From the NCBI GenBank assembly GCA_030141605.1, contig JAQGDQ010000209.1, positions 179,501-243,500 of the forward strand: a stretch of DNA of 64,000 bases, given 5' to 3'. The translations under genes and the position numbers were made by a program. The notes under the pieces were generated by a model, which searched no databases, was not told where the DNA came from, and worked only from the letters and a program-made list of their open reading frames with translations. Below, in pieces: positions 12,332 through 25,822 of this stretch. This DNA is from Tubiluchus corallicola. Taxonomy: Eukaryota; Priapulida; Priapulimorpha; Priapulimorphida; Tubiluchidae. Every line of letters starts with the position of its first letter. Within the stretch, counting starts at the first letter, position 1.

Positions 12332-14384
12332 CGTGCTTAAACATAGCACTAATGTACATACTCATAAAGTCCTTTTCTTATGTTCATTCTGGCTTGCACT
12401 AAATGTGACAGCTGAAATTATGTTCCCTAACTACTAACCTACCTTTATTTTCTTATTACATTGTGGTGAAATAAAAATACTTTTCACATTTTATCACTAT
12501 TAATTTCGATTACATGACTGCACACACAAAGCTTCTTCTTATACAACGCCTTCTGGGTACTAAGTAATAAACAGTATTTCTATGTAAATAAGCTATTACA
12601 CTATTGTCACATTTTTACCCACAAAACACCGAATATTCGCAGTGACTGATTCGCCGTCATAAATTTCACACACAGCGAAAGTTTAAAAACTGGTGATCAG
12701 TTGTGTACAAACTAAAAACTGGTGTGCTCGCTTAGGTTCAATAAAGGAATAAGATTCGCCACATGTGATGCCCTTGTTCGATGAAGATAACGCTAAGGTA
12801 CGTTTCTTCTTTTTATAACTTTTAACATGTTATTATTTGACTTGCTAATATAGGTTAATTATATCACGAAACTAAACGTTTGTTTTCTGTGGTAGACTGC
12901 GAAGTTGTGACAAATATGTTAGTAGTCTCACAATCAATAGTTTAGCGAAATCTATCAACCAATCATCAATTTATTTGGTACATATATGGTACATAGGAAA
13001 CAAAAGACAATTAAAATTAACATTATATTTAAAAGATTATGCAACGAACTAATTAAGAGAACATGTGTTACAATTACAATTACAATTACATGTAATAAAC
13101 TACAAAAATTACAGTATACCTAAAAGAAGAAAATAATAAATAGAAATTAAGCACTTATGTGTGGAAGGCCTTGCTCATTCCCCCAGCTATAACAGATTTA
13201 TACCAGTGGATCCATGTTGGACAATAATTGTAAATGTAATGTCACTTAAATTCAGCAATTACGTTTGTATTAAATAACTACTCTTGCTATTTGTCTCGTT
13301 ATTAATTTGGCATGTCACTTATAACAATTCCATCGTAAGTTGTCAAATAACATCATTTTGTTATTGATTAATTTGCGAGGTCTAATGCCGTGAACTCATC
13401 TAATAGAGTGCCATCTATAAAGACAAAGTACAACGCTCAGCGCACAAGTACTTGCTTCAAACACGTAAAATAACAGGTGTAAGATCTAAATGGAATAAGA
13501 AATTCGATTGACATAGTTTTAGCATGTATCTGAAGACGTGTAACGTGACAGCTAGTCGTTTTCGAGCTGACCAGTCCAGGTAAAATGACCATTACTTGAT
13601 CTTTCTCGAGTCTGTAGTGTACATCGCCTACAGCTATAGCTGATTGTGTCACAGAACTTCTCAATCAGAGAAATAAAACGCCCTTGAAAAACCAGTAACA
13701 TAAAGCGATGAGACTTTCGTGAAAACACCATATTTATAGAAGCAGACGTAGCATCAAAGTCTCAGCTAGACAATAAGTAGAAAATGAAAACCCATTTGTT
13801 TTACAGAAATTATTAGTTATTTATACTCTCATATAATGTACTATCACAACCAGAGACTAGGTACCTTTTATACAAATATTATATTATAATGATTATATGT
13901 AATTTCAGATAAACACTGAAAATAAAATAAAGGCGGAGTTCAATAAATGATTTTACGTCCACTGCCTAACTGCTTTGAAAAAATATCAGAATCGGTCTTT
14001 CGGTCCAAATTTGCCACGAAATGTGTTTTCTTTTGTAGAAAATACGGAAAGCACGTGGCACTGTAATTTTTTTAAATAAAAATAAAGAAACTCCTGTATT
14101 TTTAGACAAACAAAACAAAACGGAAAGCAAACGTATATGATCAAAAATTGCTGCATAGATTTAGATTTTTTCTAAATTATTATATATATTATATATTAAA
14201 TTATTATAATTATTTCTAATAATTATTATATATAGATTGTAACTCATAAACTTTAAATTTGCTATCACAGGACTTCAAACGTGTGTTGAAGAGCTGAGTC
14301 ACGCTCAGCCAATTTTCCATCCTGTATAAATGTTTTGTAGCAAATAGATACAAAATTATAAATAAGAGTATTAGTTTCTGACTC
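10492..14384. other. non-coding stretch with (CT)n microsatellite
   Basis: No gene is recognised. A (CT)n tract occupies about 12261-12325 and a short (ATTAC)n run lies at 13070-13091. The upstream exon of the repetitive glycoprotein ending at 8683 should lie here if that prediction is right, but I could not identify one. Confidence 0.4.
12261..12325. repeat. (CT)n microsatellite
   Basis: About 32 CT dinucleotides with one or two interruptions. Confidence 0.95.
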
Positions 14385-17176
14385 CTACAGCTCTGGAGGA
14401 TAGCATCTTTTGGCACGCTTTACTAATATCCAGTTCTTGCAACAAGAATAACCTTTTTTGTTCATGATGCAAGGTATTTGAGGTCCAGCTTCAGGGCAAG
14501 GTTTGGTATCGACACTGAGACCGCTGAAATTAAAAATTATAACGCAGTTTTAAACATTAGGCTGAAAAGATAATAAAAGGAGTGTACAAGTATGAAAAGT
14601 TAAAAAGATGACAGATGGGGAATATCCAGGAACAAATTCCTCACACAATTTAAATACCCGAATCTTTACCCTTACGGTGACCCTAACCTTAACGATAATC
14701 CTAATCCGCATCACGAACTAATTCTTTGTGTGGGGGAAGTGTAAGCTTTAGCCTACTTTTCGTGGAAGGAATCGGGGCTGAAAGTTCATCTCTGACTTTC
14801 TTTAATCAAAAAATTTCAAGGTGAACATTTAAGGACGCCATTCAAGCATCAGTTTTTCCATATTGCCATAATAGCACAATGACACAGTAGGTTTAAGTTT
14901 CCCTGCAGTTTGCTATTTATATATATATATTATAAAGAGCATAAGTATGTTACTTTTCTTTTTGAAGAATGCATATAGGGATGCGCCAGTCCAGGCACAG
15001 AAACGCCAAAAATCAGCATTAAACTGTGCGATGGACCTGCAATTTATTAAAAAAATAATAGATCACAGAAACTGCTTAAAAACGAACGTGCTAAAGATTA
15101 TTTACTATTTAGGCAAAGTGAAAAAATTAGATTTATGAGGACTGAAAATTTACAAAGACTCAAATTACTACCTTATGATTCCAAGCAATTTCTGAAAATT
15201 TTAAATTATTAAGTAACTATTAAAGTAGATAGCGACTTGCATTTACTGATAACAACTTTGGTTTGACAATACAACTAATGACTGTTAAATTATAATAAAA
15301 TCAACAAAGCAATTCAAGTATCACTAAACTGCATGATCAGTATGGCGACAACAGAAAATCTGACCATGTGTAAAAAGAACAGGTGTGATTGGTAGATGAC
15401 GTGTACTACTAAACTAAAGCTTAGGTCACATGACTAAGACTGGCTTCGTTTCAAACACTTTAAGGTCTACAAGTGCACAAACAAATAATTATACAAGATT
15501 AAATTAAATTGCTTGACAGTGACAGTATATATTGTCAGTTTCACAGTGAGGAAGAACTACGTAATAAACTTCAAAATACTTGCTATTTGAATTGTTTGTT
15601 ATTTATTTATTTAATGCTTATAATACAGAGCCATGTGTTCGACTATTAAATATGTAGTCTATGTTTTATCATATCCTACCTGCAGCTTCCTTCTAAGCAT
15701 GCTCGAGATCTCACGTAGGATTTGCAGCCACACCTTCCTTTACAACTAGATGACCACTCATTCCACAAGCCCCATCGAAAATCCTCAACTTTACTTTGAT
15801 GTAGCTGATCCAAACTTGCCTCTTGAGCTCTGCTTGTCCGCATTAGCTTAATATAGCGAGAATTAATCTGTTTTAAGTCGGACAATTTCGACTTACCATT
15901 TTTCATGGCAAGAGCATCAAATTTGTTAGTAGTAGATGTCAATGTTTGTTGTTTTGTTGTGGCTGAACTGGCTACTGTTCTTATTGTAGTTGGCTGTAGC
16001 TTAATATCTTTGGTTTCGAAATTTGATATTGTAGTTTTTGCAGGAAGATTAGACGTTGTTGTTGCAGTAGAAAGTGAAGTTGGAATTGTTGTGGTAGTAA
16101 TTACTGGCGAAACAATTATTGCTGTCCTAGGTGGTGATGTGGTGGTAGTTCTTTTTATATTATGCCTGTTTACAATAGATAACGGTGTTCTAATTGTGGT
16201 AATTGCAGGCATTGGTATAGCGGAAGTTAGTTTAGTAGGAATGGACTTTGCAGTTGTAGTATTACCTGATGCCATAGTTGTTGCAGTAGTAAGCAGTGAT
16301 GTGATCATTGTTGTAGCTTCAGATAATGGTGTAGTAGTTGCTGTTGTTGTATGCACTGATGTGGTAGAACTAGGTGTTGCTGTGGGCATTGATGTAGGCA
16401 TTTTTTTTGTAATAGATGATGATACTGTATTTTTCGCAGTAGTACTAGGTATAAGTGTGGTAATTGCAGGTGTGGTTGGTGGCGCTGTCTGAGCTATAGT
16501 TGGTCCAGTAAAAGTTACCATAGAGGTAATTTTTGCTAATGCAACTGGGATTGTTGCTGTCGACGTGGTGGAAACATCAAAAGCTGAGATTTTTCCTTCC
16601 GGACGAATCTTTAAAACGTGTTTTAGGGGATGATCGTCTGATGAATTTGGATGAACAGCTGAAAAGGAAAATGAGTTGTAATTGCTGCAACTCTGTCCAT
16701 TCAAGAACATATGATATATAGCGTTTGGGTTTATATGGCTATGGACAGTTGCATAATGTGACTTCCTGATTTTTTAGACAGTGATCCAAGTAGTATAATT
16801 TAGTGATGAATCTGATTTGTTCTTTCACATTAGTATGCAAAAGTTGCAAGAATGTGACGTATCATACAAAAATATCATAGAAACATAAACGCGGGGAGGT
16901 TTTAACTGTAAGTGTAACTGGAAATAGTTAGCTGCAGGATCATATAAACTGGATAATTGTATTAATGGCGTTAGAATTGTTTAAACACTTTGGTTTATCC
17001 GTAATAAAGTGTCACAGCACAAAATTAGGCCTTTTACTACGTTTTTCTTACCGGCAACCTCAATAACAACTTTTGAGTCAAAATCAGTATTAGAATTTAG
17101 TTCTAGCAGTAGCTCATTGTAGTCAGATTCAAGATTTTTCCTTCCGTCAGGTAGGACTTCCCTATTCCCGCATAAC
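14385..17176 (-). other. exons 11-13 of the astacin-like gene: CUB end, mucin stalk, TSP1, C-terminus
   Basis: Exon 11 (17176-17052) completes the CUB with LCGNREVLP. Exon 12 (16658-15680) encodes about 270 residues dominated by Thr, Ser, Pro and Ala, suited to O-glycosylation, then the TSP1 start WGLWNEWSSSCKGRCGC and YVRSRAC. It ends at TGCAG|GTAGGA. Exon 13 (14523-14385) finishes TSP1 with LSVDTKPC and adds a 36-residue tail with CC and a basic stretch (LVKRAKR) before TAG. No EGF or second TSP1 follows. Confidence 0.8.
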
Positions 17177-20100
17177 CTGCAAAACAAGCAAAACATGACC
17201 CATGTAATTTAATTTGATATTTTTTTCCTGCAAGTCACGGTTTATTTAACAAAGTACAAAATTTACAGTCAATTTACAATGAAATTTTCATGCTTGCTTA
17301 CTTAAAGTACTTACTTAATTTAATAGGGAAGAGGGAGAAAGGCAATTTTAAAGTGTGTACCAAAAAAATTCCACAGACATATATTAATTACATAACATTT
17401 CCACAAAGTATTACACAAAGTTATATTACTCAGCATTATGCTTACTTGCTTGAAAGGTTTATGTAACTTGAAAAGAAAATTCTTAATAATTTAAAATGTT
17501 CGCGCCAACTTTTAAACTGTTACTGACTCACTTTCCCAGTGTGCACCAGTGACTCACTAAAAACGTATTCTTAATCTTATTGACAATATAAAGTAATTTG
17601 CGCTTTTGCTTAGTTGTGAAGTGTGCGCTACGAATATTCTGATTATTTTTTCAAACTTTACTCAATGTTATCTAAACTTGTTTCAAACGGCTTACCGTCA
17701 AAATGGCTGCGTCTAACTGTCTTCAAACTTCAATCTTCAAACCAGTCATCAAACTTTAACATTTTGAGTTGAATCTATATTTGACAACGATAATCTATAA
17801 CCATTGAACCTATGTAGTTTTAATTCTCTCTTTGCAGAATTAATCCAAATCATTATATCACTGTCTCAACAACAAAAATTTACGGTTTCTCATTCTTTCA
17901 TTTATTCTGTATTTTTTGTGCGAAATTTATGTTATATTTACTGTTCTGTTCAGCTCGTTAATTGGTACAGCTAAAATACGCTTAAGTTGAAATAATTGTA
18001 AAATAGTCTATTTTATTTAGGCCGTTAATCTTAAATTTCAAAAAACTGAGTCTCCCTGTGTACTCTTATTCGTTTTGTTTTAAGGACAGCAGGGAGTCAT
18101 ATGACTTTTGTTTATTGCTTAAATCCCGTCTTAAAATAAACCATTACTTACTTACTTACGTTGAGCTATTTTATTAAAACTGGGCATATTAAAACATGAG
18201 TTTTAAAAAGCTATCCGACAGCCTATACTTGCGGCAGAAAACCTTTTACTTGCATAACGCTAAAAAATCGTCTTTAAATTTTATATCACGTACATAATGC
18301 CTTATCGCGCACAGAGCTTGTATTAGCAACAACGCTGTCTGAAAATGTGAAAACTTGAAAATTCCAGCGAAGACGGTTAGGTGTACCCATTTTGATGGTA
18401 GGTCGTTTGAAACAAGTTTAGATAACACTGCGCAAAGTTTGAAAAATTAGTCAGAACATTCGTAGTGCACAGGCACACTTAATTAACTAAGCAGAAGCGC
18501 AAATTACTTTATATTGTCATTAAGATTAAGATTACGTTTTTGGTGACCAAGTGGTGCACACTGGGAAAGTGACTCAGTGACCGGTTAAAAGCTGGCCCGA
18601 GCCTTTTAAGTTATTAAGAATTTTCTTTTCAAGTTACATAAGTCTCTCAAGCAAGTAAGTGTAATGCTGAGTAATATAACTTTGTGTAACACCCCACTTT
18701 ATGGAAATATTGTGTGATATAAGTTTGTGGATTATTTGTCTCTTTAAAATTGCCTTTCTCCCCCTTCCCTTTTAAATTTTAGCAAAACGTCATATGCGAG
18801 ACGTTGACAAGAAAAAAGAAACATAATACCAGGAAGCTCTCTGACTGCAGTGTAATGGGAAGTCCTTTGAATCGCAAAAAAAATTTTGTTGTTGCTGAAG
18901 CGCAGTGTGAGATTTGTCATTGAAGAAGATTTTGAAAATAAAATATGTGCAGTAATTACTGCTGATGAAAAGGCAAACACTATGGATGCAAAGCACTTAC
19001 AGGTTAAAGAGCAGCATGTCCACAAATTTCATGCTTTTCTGTACAAAAACAGTGACAAAAGAAGGTCCTGGATAGTGCTTTACTGGCTGGCGAATTTTAT
19101 AACGTTGAAACTAGAAACTCCAATTTGAGGTATACTATAGCAGAGCCAACGTATCTAGAACTGCTGAAGTTTCTTTTATCAGTGAGAGCAAGCGCGTGCA
19201 ACGAACTAGTCCAAATAGAAAGTGGATATCCTTCATTTAAAGTGTTGATAATATTAATCCAGATTAACGCGAGATTAATATGTGGTCTAAATTGTCTTCT
19301 GAACCGGAGAAACACGAGCTTCTAATGACTACATTGAATATTAGCAGAGCTGTTAACGGGAAGCTATCGAAATGTTTGTATGAATTACCGAGCAACAAAG
19401 CTATTTTTCTAGAAAGGAGTAAGCAAGAGTTGATTGCATCTATAGAAAGAAGTGATTCCACTAAGCGCGTGACGTATAGAATGCTAAACCCAGAATTAAA
19501 GACCCCTACAATTTCCTACGAACTCTTGAACGGCATCCTATTGCTTTTACAAGGCTTCGTCTGCAGTCACATAACTTTCGAATAGAAACTGGACGGTGAA
19601 GACGAGAACCTAGAGAGCGCAGATTGTGTGACTGCAGTGCACTACAAACAGAAGTCCATATTATTAGTGAACGCCCACTAACGGAACAAGTTAGGAATAA
19701 TTGACGTCAAACATATTGGTCTATTGCTCCGCCTCCGCTGTAACGTAAGCACGCTCAGCAGCTTTCGGGACAACAGCTCACGCTGAACAACAACTGTCTC
19801 AACTAAACTAAACTAAACAGCATGACAGCCACAACTAATGTCTAATCAGCAGCTAAACTGATTGCACTTTTTCATAAACACAAATTTGCAGAGCAGCAGC
19901 TATTTTTAAACGAAATGAACACTTCAAGTAGCCAAAATGACTTTTCAATTTAAACAGAATGTAGAGACGAAGTTTCAAAGCACTACAAAATGCAGAGACA
20001 TGAGAATAATAAAGAAACTAACCCAGTTAGCCTTGCTTTACAATAAATGAGCAACAAAAATGTCTCTATTGCCTTTGAACATCCGAACATCATTCATGCC

Positions 20101-23100
20101 TGCAATGTATTTTTTCTATGTTAAGTGATCATGTGCTCGTCGGCAAGATTTATTCAGTGTTTGTATTTTCCGTTTGTTAGGCTAAGGAAATGGAATAAAT
20201 TTAATTGTTCCATTCCATAGACGACCCTTATATTGAATGTCCCATAACATAAATTACAATAAATCCGAGTTACATAAATCCCAATGGCATCTTTTAACTA
20301 TGATTATAACCAGAAAAATAACGTAAACTAGCTAATACTACATTGATGTGTAATATAGGTTTTGACCACATTTGAATTAATTTTGACTGTGAAGATCTCA
20401 TTGAGGTTTATAAAAACTGGTGAAAAAAAAGAAAACATTTTGTTTTATCTTTATTTAAAGTTAATCAAATAGTTGCTTTTATCTAACGTGCAAGGCCATA
20501 AACTAAACTAAACTGCGTATTTTCTTGACTGCAAAATGGTTTAATCAGCAACTCATAGGCGTGAGCATTGTGCATTTCTTCCTATAAACGAAACTAGACT
20601 ATATATTTCCACTAATTCACTTGCAATTTCAATTGACAATAATAAAATCTAGAACCAGGCCAATATTTCTCCCGCTAACTAATGAAAAGTTGAGCATTTT
20701 TCACAAGAGTGTTAGACGGAGCTGTAGCTAAATGTCCCGAACGTACCTGCGTTAATTAAGCTCTGCAGGCGTGTCAAATAACTTGCACGCTGATTGGGCA
20801 GTCAACGAAAATGATTGGCATTATATTACACGTCAATTATCGTAACACAAACTTCTCAGACTGTGTGAAATTATTTGAAAATGAACTAGCTTGTGTCATT
20901 TGTTTTGAAGTATTACGCAAACTAGCAGAACTTTGATATCGTTTTGTTTTTGGATGTCACTGTGCCCGCAAACAATATAATTTTGGACTAAAATTTGTTG
21001 TCTTGCTGGTTGTTACTCCGCTAATATGTTGTATAATTGTGAAAATTTTGGTCAATAAATCTACTACTAGTACTACTACTAACACCAAAGTGAACCCAGA
21101 AAACTGAATACGGATATAGGCTGCTGTCAACTGCAGCACATGATTATAGTTTTAGCACCTAACCGATTGAGTAATGAGAAAATCAAATAGTCCTTAACTT
21201 TTAAACACCGTGTCACTTACACTAATTCTAGGGCAAAATTTTTTATAATAGGCGTAATTTGCAGCATCATCAATAATTATGTTCTTTCATCTATCAGTCA
21301 CATAATTCTTTTTATAACCATTTCTATTTTTTAATATTAGATTTTTAGACTCTTAATTGATTATAATGCGTAATGTTTTTAAATTGTAACGTCATTTTTT
21401 TCGTTGTCTTTTATTTGCTATGTGCTGCTTATGTACGAAGTAAACTGATTGATTTATTGGTTGATTGACTGATTAACTGATTGACTGATTTGGTCAGCAA
21501 CGTTTGTTGCAGTCGTTGTAGCCGTCGTAACTGTCTTGACGTTTTCTTTGTAATTATACTTACCTTACGCCAGGTTTCGTAATGCCATGATGATGGGCTT
21601 CAATGTAGTCTGGACAGTAATTAGAATAATTTGCATATGAAGCCATGTCTAGTGAACCGAATGTTAGTAGAACATGATCTTCAGGTGGAGCCTGTAAAAG
21701 TTTAAATCGAAACGTCTAGCTCCAACTAGCAACTACGCCAACCATTACAATTTGCTTTATAAGTATGAAAACTAGAATGGAAGCGTTTAATGCGTTTGGA
21801 TCTAGCAGCGCCCTACATTTCTTGTAAAGATTATAATATTATCATAAGAATATCGTCGGAAGCGTTTACCTTTGTCACGCGATCCGTTTTTTCGAAAAAG
21901 TTTAAAATACGCAAATAGCGCAGATCCATTTATGCATTAGATTGACGGAAGTCGTAACAATGTAACAATTTTTATGGCAAATCAGTTTAACGGGCATATT
22001 TCAGGATCGTATTAGGACAATTAAAATTTCAGCACATTTGATGGCTGGGCAAAATTTCAGACTGTTACGATGAAAACTGGCTTGTGACACTTTTCAGAAG
22101 TAAATGTGACAAGATTAACACTAACAATAACAACAAGACCAAGTTCTAGGGATCCCGGTTCCCGGCAGTTCGTTCCGGTTCCAAAAATAAATTAAGAAAT
22201 AAACGAGCAAAACAGAATTCGGACCTCACATCATTATCACTGATGACGCGATAGCAACGATATGGTGCTATCAATAAAACCAAGAAACGACTACAAAGTT
22301 ATTCTAACCTAATTCTTTATAAATGTCTAATTAATAAAACAAAGAGACGCTTTTTGCTTGCTGGATCTTACCACAAATAAAAATTTTGCGTTTCGTCTTG
22401 GTTCCAGCACTATGTCTAACTTTGTGGCGCTGCCATCTATGTCAAGGTCAATGACGTCATCGATCTCGCCTAACCAAATTAGCATAAAAAGTATATAGAC
22501 TTGAAAAACGATACTTCCGATTTGCTATTCCTATAATGTGAAGTTTAAGTGTGTAAACTTGAATACTTAATAATGTTCATACAAAATTCGGAACATGTAC
22601 CCACGTAGCAATGTAAATACTATATTACTTTCGGTGGAAGCTTTTCGGTTCCATGCATATTGAAAATAGAGAACAATTAATTTCATTTCCCAAAAAATTA
22701 AATATATTGTAAATCATTATTATGATGAGTACTCTAAGTTTTTGGAAGAATCGGTGAAACTTTGGATATAAATATGATGTAATAATTGCTAACTGAACGA
22801 AAAAATCAGACAAATGTGTAGTCATTCGTAACTTTCAGAACAGTATGCAAAGTAACCAATATTAGTTAATTACTGTGATTAAAAATCTGTATGAAATAAA
22901 TGTGCACGAGAGTTACATGGCAGCGCAATTAATTTTATATTTGTCTAAAAACCTTCATTTATAATACTAATGCGTTTTAAATTATTTACCTACAAATTAA
23001 TTCTCACTTGTAAATATGTTTATAGTCCGCGCTAGTTTTAAATATTGTATTTTATATACGTCGCCTATTTTAATTACTAACTGCACTTTTTGTAAGTAAG

Positions 23101-25755
23101 AAATTCAATAAACAAATAAAAGTAACCTCTATTGTAGCAGAATCGATGCAGAGTTAACAGTTATGTGTCTTTGAATCAAAACATAATGTAATAAGCCTTT
23201 TCACAGTCTTGTTGTGCGCACGAGCAGTTGCTGTAGGTCAGAGGTTACCACAGCAACGCGTCTTAACTATAACCGTCACTTGACATGTGGGTAAAGCAAA
23301 GCCGTCTGCCGCATCAGTTCAGTAAGTTTAGTTGTTTTACGTGGAGTTTACTTAATTATGCACGGACTTTACTTAATTATAGATTAGACTGCGCGTAGAG
23401 TGATTTACCAAGCAAGATCTTGCTTGCGAACAAGAAAAAATGAATTAGGTAAGGTTCTAGTTAGCTGTTAAGACTGTTACTATTACAACAGCATGGGCTG
23501 CGAGGCGTTATCAAGTATACACAAATGCGCTGTCTGGTACACTTAACCTTTGACCTTTTCACGATCATCATGAATCGCTACATAACTGTGAAAAGGTTTA
23601 TTCTATTATGTTTCCACAGTTTAATGGGGAGCACAAAGTCGATTGTATCAGCAACCTTGGCGGTTTTTACCTGGCGAGTCTCCTTGAAGAATTTCACAGA
23701 ACTGACCCGAGAAGCCATAAGGACAAAAACAAGAATCGCAGTTGTTTACGTCTTGCGTACCTTCATGAAGGCAGGATGGGGTTTTGGTATCTTCACACGT
23801 TTCTGAAATAAATTTTTAATTTAATAGGCCTACACAACAGTTGAAAGAAGGGAAGTCTAACTATAAGCCTCGGTAATAAATGCAATAGCACTACCGAAGT
23901 TTTTCTAATAGACATCAGTCAGATACCGTCAATATAATGGCACGCTGTCAAACAAGGAAAACTGACGTTAACAATTCAATACGTTTAATAATTTCAAATG
24001 CTTTAATGTGACCAATAATAATGTAGGCTAAAGATAGTTTTAAGAAAATTAATGATATTAAATGATCAAAGCTCCTGAATGGTCTTCAAATAGCTTCAAG
24101 CGAACGTGGTTATTGTTTTCATTATTCCTACTAGTATATTAAAGATTTGAACCTTTCTTTGCTTTGCCGAAGTGAATGAATTAATAGAAATTCTAATGAA
24201 GCGAATGAAGAAATTGGAGGACGGATATATATATATATATACTAATAGACGAACGAGCAAACCAATAAACGAACAATACACAAATGAAAAAACGAAAAAA
24301 TATGCCACAACCAGCAGTCAAACAAACAAAATACACGCATACTTGTAAACAGTATACTTGTAAACAATATACTTGTAAACAATATACATGCAAACAATAT
24401 ACTTGCAAACAATATACTTCTAAACAACCAAAAACAAGCGCTTCTAGGAAAAGTAAATGAATACAAAAATGAGTACATCGCCCTTTTCCTTTTTCCAAAT
24501 CAAAGTTTGTACTCACTTGAGCAATACATGTGATTTAGAAGGGCCACATCTAAGAAAGTAAGATGATCTCGCTGTCCAATGGATCTAAATAGACCAAGCT
24601 CTTTCGAGCGAATTGTCGGCAATGGCCTCAATTTTGTAAATGCCTAGAAAGGAGAAAATCTAGTATCTGTGCTATACTTAGCAGTTGCATGCTTATCATG
24701 GGTATGTTTGTTCATTTCTTGTAGTTTCCTGCAAAAGTTCCTGCAGTAAGTGTTGCTGCGAAGCAATGAGCAGTCAAAGGAAGGTATAAATCTTTCTAAA
24801 ACAAATGAAAAATATTTTTTGACAACCATCCAAATTGCAAATTCCGTCGCAAAGCTTGACTGTCATCTTCGACATCACGTGCTAGTGGACTGGAGTTATA
24901 ATAGAACTATCGATTATATTATATTTATAAGTTATTTATTAAAAATTATTGCCAATTACAAAAGGAACAAAAACGAGAATTTGATTACTGAACATGCGAT
25001 TCTCGAGAATTTTAGTAACATCAAACCTGGCTTCATAAGCTTAATTCGTCGATTTTAATTTACAACTACATAGCACGTTCTTTTCTGCATAGCCATGCAT
25101 GCAACGATTTTACACTTTGCTTAACGCGTTCAGACCAAGGTCGCTTCAAAAGTCTGAGCAACAGTTTGTCATAAGATGAATATTGATTAGTTGCAAAGAA
25201 AATGGAAAATCAAATAAACCAGTGATTTCTGAAGTGCCACACATGTCTTCTTATTTAGAGACTTGTTTAGTCTATCATATGTCTTCATACGCTTAAAGAT
25301 GCTCAAACCTTTTCTCCAAATGACACCAAAAATATAAATTTAGTATCAGCACCAACTTACTTTGTAAATGACCCTTTTATTTTAAGATGGTGCTGCTAAA
25401 TTTCAATAAAATGGGTTTTCAGTAAAATAAACTAGAATAATTTGTGTAGTTTCTGAGACCATTGGTTGTAGCTCATTGCGGTCTTAAATATTGCACTGGG
25501 GCGTTTATAACTTAATACATTAATTTAACTGGATTTCTGTGTTACTTGACAGGAACCTTGCTTTATTAAACACAATGATTTTAGCACTCACTTTAATACT
25601 CTTTTAAATAACATCACTGTAAATAATGTTATATGCACCTTTATAAAAGCTAATTACAGAAGCCGTAACGTGTAATATTGTAGAATTCACTCTATGCAAA
25701 ATTGTATAATGTTTGTACAGAAATTTTTGCCTGGAAAAAAAACTAATAAAGACTT

Positions 25756-25822
<67 letters not shown>

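Noticed and set aside
15905-16492. 195-codon plus-strand frame rich in Val and Ile
   Set aside because: It is the antisense of the Thr-rich stalk exon (ACN/GTN complementarity) of the astacin-like gene.
24193-24516. 107-codon minus frame with VYCLQ repeats
   Set aside because: It is a by-product of the 15-bp tandem repeat inside an intron, though it overlaps the end of astacin exon 7.
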